Assembly (NCBI GenBank): GCA_017882205.1
Contig: JADGPY010000302.1
Span: forward strand, 1 to 6,150
Direction: 5' to 3'
DNA length: 6,150 bases
Origin: Chitinophagaceae bacterium
Lineage (GTDB): Bacteria > Bacteroidota > Bacteroidia > Chitinophagales > Chitinophagaceae
Shown one piece after another: positions 1-6,000 of this stretch. How positions within the stretch are numbered: the first letter of the stretch is position 1; each line of letters begins with the position of its first letter. The translations under genes and the position numbers were made by a program. The notes below the pieces were generated by a model. It saw only the letters and a program-made list of their open reading frames with translations, was not told the DNA's origin and did no database searches.

Positions 1-1240
1 AAATAAGCAAGTTGCGGCAGCTAATAAAGTGCATATTACAATATGGCGGATTCTTCACCAGGTCATGCTTTGCAAAAATCACCATCTTGCGTATTTCTGG
101 CTTTACCCTATAATTGTTCCCTTCTTTTAAAAAATACTTTTCAATCAATTCAGGAGAAACATCCTTTGTTATATCCTGATTATAAATTCCCTTGCCTGCA
201 TGTACCAATGCTATGGTATCAATATCCGTAGCAAATATTTTCACCACGGTATCTTTAAAATTGCCCGTTAATTGCTCAGATATAAGTATAGCCAGAGAAT
301 AAGCTTCTTCTCCTGTAGCGCAAGCGGCCACCCACATTTTTAGTTCTTCTGCCGGAGTAAGCTGTTCGAGTATGGAAGGGAATATTTTACTTTTTATAAT
401 GTCAAAAGCTTCTTTATCTCTAAAAAATGATGTAACACTAATAAGGAAATCCTGGGTAAGGGCCTCTACTTCTGCGGGCGTTGACTTCAAAAAATCCAGA
501 TAACTTGTCAGCCTGGTAAAATTATTATAGGCAGCTCTTCTTTTAATTCTTCTGAGTATTGTTGATTGTTTGTAGTCTGAAAAATCAAGTGGCGACTGTT
601 CTTTTATTAATTCAATAATCGCTGTAAGATTTTTTTCATCATCCTTGTTATCAGAGAAGACTTGTCCTTCGTGTTTTACATATTCTTCAATCGTGTCGGG
701 CATTAATGCAGGTTCCAAAATAAAATCTACCAAGCCTGTGGCGATGGCGTTGGAAGGCATGCTTCCAAATTCTGTTGTTTCCGGATTGCGGGCTATCACC
801 ATTCCGCCAGCTTTTTTAATAGCCTTAACACCTTCAGTGCCATCAGCGCCTAACCCGGAAAGAATTATGCCAATTGCCTTATTGCCACTATCCGCCGCAA
901 GAGAATTGAAAAATCTATTTATAGTAAGGTGGGGACCCTGAACATTTTCTTTATCCGTTAGATAGAGCCTGGAATCACGTATTGTCATGAACTTATCGTT
1001 AGGGATAAGGAATACCTGGTTGCTTTTTACTATCATTTCATTTTCAGCTTCCTTAACTACAAGCTTACTGTGCTTGGCCAGCAATTCAACCATCCTGCTT
1101 TTAAAATCAGGGGATAAATGTTGCACAATTACATACGAAACTCCATCTATAGGAGTATGATCAAAAAAAGAATTTATCTCTTCCAGTCCACCAGCAGATG
1201 CGCCAATAGCGATAATATGGTGGGGTTCTGCTGTCAACAT
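1..1240 (-). CDS. CheB-CheR fusion protein (methylesterase/methyltransferase), N-terminal 413 codons, partial
   Basis: The reading frame runs intact from ATG at 1240-1238 off the left edge. An in-frame stop lies 9 codons or fewer upstream and no other ATG falls between, so this start is secure. Residues 1 to about 190 are a CheB methylesterase domain: GASAGG holds nucleophile S15, QHLSPD holds H41 and GLGADGT holds D133, the expected Ser-His-Asp triad. Residues about 205-255 resemble the CheR N-terminal helical domain (STILRRIKRRAAY). Residues about 265-413 are the SAM-dependent CheR domain, with VTSFFRD (269-275), the SAM-binding loop ACATGEEAYS (306-315), FATDID (336-341) and NPPYCNMHFISCRNLL (397-412). 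CheB removes and CheR adds methyl groups on receptor glutamates. There is no receiver domain before CheB, unlike stand-alone CheB. Related fusions usually continue into PAS and often histidine kinase domains; that part would lie outside the window. Whether it acts on a chemoreceptor or serves other signalling cannot be seen here. Confidence 0.95.
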   Translation of the reverse strand, partial: MLTAEPHHIIAIGASAGGLEEINSFFDHTPIDGVSYVIVQHLSPDFKSRMVELLAKHSKLVVKEAENEMIVKSNQVFLIPNDKFMTIRDSRLYLTDKENVQGPHLTINRFFNSLAADSGNKAIGIILSGLGADGTEGVKAIKKAGGMVIARNPETTEFGSMPSNAIATGLVDFILEPALMPDTIEEYVKHEGQVFSDNKDDEKNLTAIIELIKEQSPLDFSDYKQSTILRRIKRRAAYNNFTRLTSYLDFLKSTPAEVEALTQDFLISVTSFFRDKEAFDIIKSKIFPSILEQLTPAEELKMWVAACATGEEAYSLAILISEQLTGNFKDTVVKIFATDIDTIALVHAGKGIYNQDITKDVSPELIEKYFLKEGNNYRVKPEIRKMVIFAKHDLVKNPPYCNMHFISCRNLLI

Positions 1241-1268
1241 TAGACTGTTTTAAAAGAGTAGTTATAGG

Positions 1269-1281
1269 GTATCAATGATAC
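1269..1281. repeat. Short inverted repeat GTATCA-A-TGATAC upstream of CheB-CheR
   Basis: Two perfect 6-bp arms around one central base lie 28 bp upstream of the CheB-CheR start codon. The position suits a repressor site or a 5' leader element, but a repeat this short can occur by chance in AT-rich DNA. Confidence 0.3.
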
Positions 1282-1535
1282 GTAATCAAATAAGCGAAGA
1301 TAATTAAGCCAATTCGAATAAAGAAACTCTTGAATAATAATTAGTAAGATAAGCCATAAACGCAGTAATATCGAATATTTATAAAGTTAATATAAACTAA
1401 TTCCATGTTAAACAACTACTTCCACTTTGGTGAACTCCCGACATTATATAAAAGGTGATGCGAAGACTTATTTCAATCAACCACTTAGCATTCAATTTCA
1501 AAACCCTACCGGCAGATTTTGAAAGTTGATATTTT

Positions 1536-1568
1536 ATTGTTTCGACTTGTATCTTTTTTCTATCTTTA
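1536..1568 (+). promoter_or_regulatory. Candidate Bacteroidetes-type promoter for the winged-helix regulator
   Basis: ATTG (1536-1539) is followed after 21 bp by TATCTTTA (1561-1568). The consensus of the Bacteroidetes primary sigma factor is TTTG, 19-21 bp, TAnnTTTG; here one base in each box differs. Transcription would start near 1574-1577, giving a leader of roughly 45 nt that contains the inverted repeat at 1581-1610. In DNA this AT-rich a match of this quality is only suggestive. Confidence 0.3.
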
Positions 1569-1580
1569 AAGAAGCCATTT

Positions 1581-1610
1581 ATTTCATTCACAAAAATGGT
1601 TGAATAAAAT
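1581..1610. promoter_or_regulatory. Imperfect 10-bp inverted repeat, possible operator of the regulator
   Basis: ATTTCATTCA (1581-1590) and TGAATAAAAT (1601-1610) pair at 9 of 10 positions around a 10-nt spacer. The second arm ends 8 bp before the regulator's ATG at 1619 and lies just after the predicted transcription start. ArsR-type repressors commonly bind imperfect inverted repeats overlapping their own promoters, so autoregulation is a reasonable inference. No binding evidence is available, and the spacing differs from the 12-2-12 form of classical ArsR/SmtB operators. Confidence 0.3.
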
Positions 1611-1618
1611 TAATATTT

Positions 1619-1972
1619 ATGTTATTTTCCGAGTCAAACCGGCATCAAGAAAATCGGGGAGAGGAGAAAGAAAATGAGAATCCGCTCCAGATTGATTATT
1701 ATAATATTAAAAAAGCATCTCTTATATTAAGGGCATTAAATCATAAACTTCGACAACAAATAATTAGTATAATAGCAGAACAAAAGAAGGTTACGGTCAC
1801 TGAAATTTATATAAAACTTCGTCTCGAACAATCTGTTGTTTCGCAGCATCTTGCTATACTACGTAAGTCAGGGATTGTTATAACTCAAAGAGATGGGAAG
1901 TTTATTTATTATAAAATTAATACAGCGAGGATCCAGGCAATAGATGGTTTTGCAAAAGACCTTATCGGGTAG
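1619..1972 (+). CDS. ArsR-type winged-helix transcriptional regulator without cysteines
   Basis: This 117-residue protein is the usual size for a single-domain ArsR-family repressor. The first 25 residues are polar and probably disordered. Residues about 33-53 (ASLILRALNHKLRQQIISII) form the opening helices, and residues 59-85 the helix-turn-helix, with TVTEIYIKLRLEQ leading into the recognition helix SVVSQHLAILRKSG. Residues 85-101 (GIVITQRDGKFIYYKIN) are the beta wing. These match the ArsR pattern QSxxSxHLxxLRxxGxVxxxxxGxxxxY. The protein has no cysteine at all, so the ELCVCDL-type metal site of classical ArsR/SmtB sensors is absent and the signal it senses is unknown. ATG 1619 is the only in-frame methionine. 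The gene is divergent from the CheB-CheR gene and convergent with the YceI gene, whose stop lies 32 bp away. Its targets cannot be deduced beyond likely autoregulation. Confidence 0.85.
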   Translation: MLFSESNRHQENRGEEKENENPLQIDYYNIKKASLILRALNHKLRQQIISIIAEQKKVTVTEIYIKLRLEQSVVSQHLAILRKSGIVITQRDGKFIYYKINTARIQAIDGFAKDLIG

Positions 1973-1982
1973 ATTTGCAAAT
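1973..1982. repeat. 10-bp palindrome ATTTGCAAAT in the convergent gap
   Basis: A perfect palindrome directly follows the regulator's TAG stop (1970-1972), and GCCGGC (1983-1988) follows it. The gap of 32 bp between the two convergent stop codons is too short for two separate terminators. I see no GC-rich stem with a T-run, so a strong intrinsic terminator cannot be called. The palindrome might act as a weak bidirectional terminator or mean nothing. Confidence 0.25.
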
Positions 1983-2004
1983 GCCGGCCCTTATTGGCTA
2001 TTCC

Positions 2005-2583
2005 TTAATTGTTGATTGCTCTTGCTGATTCCACAAACACTGGCTCCTCATTTGCTTTCAATAATTGTACTTCGCAACTGATCCGTATTTCCTCACTAAC
2101 CAGAACACCGGCTTCTAATAATGTATTCCAATTCAAATCCCAATCTTTCCGATTGATTTTTCCATTAATGGTAAAACCAGCTTTCTCAGCTCCCCAGAGG
2201 TCTTTAATAACACCTCCAAATTCAACATTAAGCTCAATACGTTTCTTAATTCCTTTAATCGTAAGATCGCCATACATTTCGTAACTGCCATCGTTGTCAA
2301 CCGTCTCAAATGTGTTACAAGTAAAAGTAATTTCTTTATGATGTTCCACATCGAAAAAGTCTTCACTTCTTATGTGTTCATCTCTGTTAGCATTACCCGT
2401 GTCAACGGAAGCGGGGTTCATCCAAAAATCAATTTCAGCAGTCATAAAATCGCTGCCTATTGTGTAAATACTTGCTTCAAATTCCTTGAATACACCCTTT
2501 ACATTGGGGATTATAAGAGGTTTTACTTTAAAAGCAATTTCGGAGTGTACTGGATCAATCATCCATTTTATTTTTGTGTGCAT
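2005..2583 (-). CDS. YceI-family protein, apparently cytoplasmic
   Basis: This 192-residue protein matches the YceI family along its length. WMIDPVHSEIAFKVKPLI (7-24) and IPNVKGVFKEFEASI (25-39) give the opening strands. SVDTGNANRDEHIRSEDFFD (59-78) and EITFTC (84-89) follow, then GDLTIKGIKKRIELNVEFGG (105-124) and a closing strand EEIRISCEVQLLK (164-176). The fold is a lipocalin-like barrel that in characterised members binds a polyisoprenoid lipid. E. coli YceI is secreted to the periplasm, but here the N-terminus starts at the barrel with no hydrophobic signal segment, so a cytoplasmic location is inferred. The physiological role is not established for such forms; stress response or isoprenoid carriage are family-level guesses. 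ATG at 2583-2581 fits the family's expected N-terminus. The gene is convergent with the regulator and divergent from the giant gene. Confidence 0.93.
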   Translation of the reverse strand: MHTKIKWMIDPVHSEIAFKVKPLIIPNVKGVFKEFEASIYTIGSDFMTAEIDFWMNPASVDTGNANRDEHIRSEDFFDVEHHKEITFTCNTFETVDNDGSYEMYGDLTIKGIKKRIELNVEFGGVIKDLWGAEKAGFTINGKINRKDWDLNWNTLLEAGVLVSEEIRISCEVQLLKANEEPVFVESARAINN

Positions 2584-2620
2584 TGGTTTAGTATTTATTA
2601 AGGTTAAAGGATAATTTCGA

Positions 2621-2630
2621 TGTAATTACA
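2621..2630. repeat. Perfect palindrome TGTAATTACA upstream of the YceI gene
   Basis: The 10-bp perfect palindrome lies 37 bp upstream of the YceI start codon, within the probable promoter region. It has the TGTnnnnACA form seen in operators of several regulator families, so it is a candidate binding site. In AT-rich DNA a single 10-bp palindrome is weak evidence. Confidence 0.3.
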
Positions 2631-2731
2631 AAAAGCGGGCTATGAAGAATTGAGTGGGGGAGAGTTCAATTTTTTAAATATTAGGTTACATAATACTAAA
2701 AACTAAAAACAAGATAATGTTATAGAACAAG

Positions 2732-2743
2732 AAGGAATTCCTT
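2732..2743. repeat. Perfect 12-bp palindrome AAGGAATTCCTT
   Basis: The palindrome sits about 150 bp upstream of the YceI start and about 340 bp upstream of the giant gene start. The arms do not extend further (G2731 faces A2744). No T-run follows it, so a terminator is unlikely. Function unknown. Confidence 0.3.
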
Positions 2744-2842
2744 ACTCATTTCCCATCCATAAATGTCTATAATATCAATATGAAAGTACAAAATTTCGTT
2801 GATTTTTGCATTATCCTTCCAGTTTTTTTCCCCCAGTTAAAA

Positions 2843-2898
2843 ACCAGGTTAATTCAGCTAAAAAGCTTTTGCCCGTTTGTCGACACCAGGTTTAGCTA
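2843..2898 (+). repeat. Two imperfect direct copies of ACCAGGTT...AGCTA
   Basis: The first copy (2843-2860) has ACCAGGTT, five bases, then AGCTA. The second (2885-2898) has ACCAGGTT, one base, then AGCTA. They are about 42 bp apart. They could be duplicated half-sites for a regulator, or chance; only two copies are seen, with unequal internal spacing. Confidence 0.25.
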
Positions 2899-2966
2899 TA
2901 GCATTCCCTTGCTCATGATAATTATCCTGGACCTTTGGTACAGGAAACATCGCGGCATCTTTATCT

Positions 2967-2983
2967 TTCTCGCCTGGCGAGAA
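2967..2983. promoter_or_regulatory. 17-bp inverted repeat TTCTCGCC-T-GGCGAGAA upstream of the giant gene
   Basis: Two perfect 8-bp arms flank a single central base. The element is more GC-rich than the surrounding DNA, which makes chance less likely than for the other palindromes here. Its centre is about 111 bp before the giant gene's ATG and roughly 60 bp before the predicted transcription start, a typical place for an activator site. With a one-base loop it is better read as a dimer-binding DNA site than as an RNA hairpin. The binding protein is unknown. Confidence 0.5.
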
Positions 2984-2990
2984 GTATCTC

Positions 2991-3014
2991 ATTATTTTCT
3001 TTGCAGAAAAGAAT
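2991..3014. repeat. Imperfect hairpin overlapping the -33 box
   Basis: ATTATTTTCT (2991-3000) pairs with AGAAAAGAAT (3005-3014) at 9 of 10 positions around a TTGC loop. It overlaps the TTTG box at 3000-3003, so a protein bound here could block the promoter. The arms are almost purely A and T, so the repeat may be incidental. Confidence 0.25.
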
Positions 3015-3031
3015 TTTATATATTAGTTTAG
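3000..3031 (+). promoter_or_regulatory. Candidate Bacteroidetes-type promoter of the giant gene
   Basis: TTTG at 3000-3003 is followed after exactly 20 bp by TAGTTTAG at 3024-3031. This fits TTTG-N19-21-TAnnTTTG with one mismatch in the six fixed -7 positions. The predicted transcription start is near 3037-3040, giving a 5' leader of about 46-50 nt with a pyrimidine-rich stretch. It is the best promoter match in the window. Confidence 0.5.
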
Positions 3032-3085
3032 TATTCAGATACTTCCGTCTTCCCTCCCTCCCTGAAATCTAATAAAAAAACATGT

Positions 3086-6000
3086 ATGACAGAACAAAAC
3101 CCACTGGTTGCGTGGATTGCAGGTTTACAAGTCAGCCTGCAAACTGAAACTCCTGAAGACAAAAAAAATAAGGCTGCCTTGTTTCAGATGCTTGAAACTT
3201 CTTTGCCTACAATTGCAGAGCTGCCACAAATAAAAAGCCCCTCCTTTTTATTTGAGAATATCGTTCCTGCTACTTTAACGGAGCTGTCACCAGGCTTGCA
3301 AACGCAGATCTCCAGGGTGAGCGATCAGGTTGCCAGCTTATCCTCCACAAAGGAGTTTAAAGTGTTTCAAAGAGAATCTCCAGTTCGTAGTATCCGGGCT
3401 CAAAGATCCGTGCCTTCCTGGGCTAATGGAGCAGCGGTGGCTAAAACAATAGGGCCTCTTATTAATATTGATGGTAGAAGAGTTTGGTTTGATTTCTTTA
3501 AAGTTGAAAAATTGGTTGCTTTATATGATACCGGATCCTCAAACCCTGCGATTCTTTTTAATATTGATGTTAGCAAGTATTGGAGCGGAGAAAATACCCC
3601 CCTGCTTGCTCCAGTTGAAAAACATTTTGTATTAACAGGAAATAGCAGCATCTGGATCAGCTCACAAATACTTGCCTCTAATGCTCCGATGGGTAACTAC
3701 ACAGGGTTAACCATTGAATCAGGAACAATAGATCTAAGTATTTCGCCAGTGATAACAGGCGGTAAAACCACCATAACCCCAACTACCTTAGTAACAGTAA
3801 AATTAAAACTTAAACAGCAGGTGGTTACAGATGCAGATCCAGCCAGCCCTTATGGAGCGGATGCCCGGGCTGCAAACTATCATCTGCCCAGTGTATTCGA
3901 ATTTCAATTTCAAGGGTCTGCTGGCCAGTTGAATGTGATTTCTGATGCCTCGTGGAACCTGTTTAATCAACCTTGTTCGTTTAAATGGAATCATTCTGCC
4001 GGGACATATATAGGCACTTTTTTATCGCTCTTTATTCCATTAGTAGCCTCGGAACAAGATTTTATCATCAATAAATCACTTTCTCCATTTGCACATTTAT
4101 CAGGGCGGGGTAAAATATTAGAATCATCCTGGGAATTACCAAGTGCAACTCTTGATCTTACTAATATTCTTCCGGCCGCTGGCATTGGAGGTTTAGCGGT
4201 TTTATGTGCCCCCGGACTATCTGCATCCTGGAGTGGATTACTAAATGGAGCTGTCAATTTAAATACTTTCCTGGTGGTGGCACAACCCGAAGGAATTGCT
4301 TTGGGAACTACTGTAGCGGGGAATTTTTATTGCAGGCAAAACTTTACTCTTTGGAAGGATGAGAAAAATCCATATGCATCCACAGTCAAAATTGATTTTG
4401 GCAAACAGTTCGCCCTCCAGTTTTTTTCAACTGTAAATGGTTATGAAATAGTAAATGCAGTAGTTGATTCATCTGTTGAAGTAGATAGGCCAATTGATGT
4501 ATCAGCAAGACCTTTCCCGGTTAATACCAAAGGTTCCTTTTTCTCACTTATCGCTTTTGAAAAGCAAAGAACCATTATTTTATATGATAGTAATTTATTG
4601 CAGGACAATTTTGTGCCTGGACCTCCTTCTAACCCTTTCGAGCTTCCTCTTTCAGCAATAGCCCTGGAGAATGCATTATTTACCACTACATCGGTCGTGG
4701 GTTGTTTTCTCCTTGGCGAGCTTGCGATGGATTGGAATAAAATCGTAATTGGGAATTTGTATTTGTCAATGGGCATATACAAATATATCCCCATGCTGCC
4801 TGACCCTTATGCGGCGAATGTTTCCATATTTCAACATTTTAAAGACTACGAACTAACTGACAATATTAAGATCCACATCCCAATCATGGTATTGCTTTGC
4901 CAGGTAAAATGGGGTGTGAGGGGTCCCAACCTGCCGGATGATGTGAATAGCAGTTTTCATCTGCTTCCTTATTCTATTAATCAGGGTACAAATCAAATCA
5001 GTAATATTTTAGAATCGGCTGGCACGGCTAACAGTGGTTTATCGAATCTAAGTTCTGTTAATGCCACTGGCGAGCAAATGATGAAGGCACGCCAGGAGAA
5101 TGACTGGAGCAGGTACTTCGATGGTTATTTCCTTGACGATTTTGCATTGGTAGACGTAAGCAGTCACGCCAACCAAATGGGGGTTAGCTTTGGCCACTTT
5201 AGCAGCGACCGGAGTTCGCTGGTTGTTTCAAGAGAGTTTGGTGTGGAAACCACAAGCGACCAATTACAATCTTTGTATAGTGTACCGTTTAAGATAGAAC
5301 AAGTACAAATGATGTCACCCAGCCTGTTTGTGCGAAGCTTTGCCCTGCCACAGATTGCCTGGGAGCCTGTACATAACCTTACGCCTAAAAAAATAAATGG
5401 CGATCCACCTGCAGGGATGAATTTTTACCCGGATGATGGAGGGCCTACCAGGATCACCAACAATAGCATACAATATGTGCCTTTGGCACCAAAGCCAGTA
5501 ATAAAAGATATCATTGACAGATATAATGAAGAAAAAAACAATCTTACCCTATCTTATTTTACGCTGCCATTTGGATTAAAAGCACTCGCGGCCCTTAGTA
5601 AAAACAAGCAGAAACCCAATCCGCCCTCCATACAAGGGAACAGGCCGGTATTCAGCAACAATATTAGAGGTGGCATCCAGGTACAATTTAATGCGGGTAA
5701 ATTAAGCAGTGATCAATATCCAATGTTTAATGGGGCAACCATTCAATTGGCGAATGTGCTGGATGCAAGTGGAAGCCCTGCAGGGGCCGGCACATTGGGA
5801 GAAAGCGTTTCTGCAATTTTTAATACTGAGTTTACGCCCAAAGCACCCATTATCACCAGCAGGGGAGTTCCAATAACAAGGATCGATTTCAGTGGCTATG
5901 GGGCAAGCACTTTCAGTAATTGGTTTAATCCGAATGCGGAGATTGCTCAAACCAGCCAGACCAAATTTGACGTTTTTATTGGTAGAACAGCCCACGAGGT

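Larger units (their letters stand above)
1241..1618. other. Divergent intergenic region, 378 bp, no gene seen
   Basis: This region separates the minus-strand CheB-CheR gene from the plus-strand regulator and should hold both promoters. It is AT-rich. A 64-codon open frame at 1397-1591 (minus) shows no recognisable motif and I regard it as chance. Visible structure is limited to the inverted repeat at 1269-1281, the 8-bp palindrome ATTCGAAT at 1312-1319, a weak promoter match at 1536-1568 and the inverted repeat at 1581-1610. No tRNA or rRNA-like sequence was noticed. I found no good TTTG/TAnnTTTG pair for the CheB-CheR gene; TATCTTCG (1301-1294, minus) is a one-mismatch -7 box but lacks a matching -33 element. 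Confidence 0.6.
2584..3085. other. Divergent intergenic region, 502 bp, palindrome-rich, no convincing gene
   Basis: This region lies between the YceI gene (minus) and the giant gene (plus). A plus-strand open frame of 83 codons at 2780-3031 has no recognisable motif, and its sequence (many Phe, Ile, Leu, Tyr, irregular) looks like translated noncoding DNA. The region holds palindromes at 2621-2630, 2732-2743, 2861-2870 and 2967-2983, two related copies of ACCAGGTT...AGCTA, a hairpin at 2991-3014, a promoter match at 3000-3031 and a CCCT-repeat tract before the start codon. An unrecognised small RNA or a long regulatory region are both possible; neither is demonstrated. Confidence 0.55.

Noticed and set aside
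645..941. 98-codon plus-strand open frame
   Set aside because: It is antisense to the CheB domain, where the minus-strand frame carries the catalytic motif GLGADGT and other conserved residues.
1397..1591. 64-codon minus-strand open frame between the CheB-CheR and regulator genes
   Set aside because: No recognisable features, sits in AT-rich divergent DNA and overlaps the candidate promoter and part of the inverted repeat of the regulator.
1973..2004. Bidirectional intrinsic terminator between the convergent genes
   Set aside because: Only a 10-bp AT-rich palindrome and a 6-bp GC palindrome are present, with no long GC stem followed by a T-run on either strand.
2780..3031. 83-codon plus-strand open frame in the gap before the giant gene
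   Set aside because: No motif or regular codon pattern, very rich in Phe/Ile/Leu/Tyr, overlaps the palindrome and the promoter of the giant gene. It is most likely chance.
3082..3147. 21-codon frame from the ATG four bases before the giant gene start, as a leader peptide
   Set aside because: The overlap ATGTATG is easily fortuitous, the peptide has no attenuator-like codon run, and no terminator follows it.
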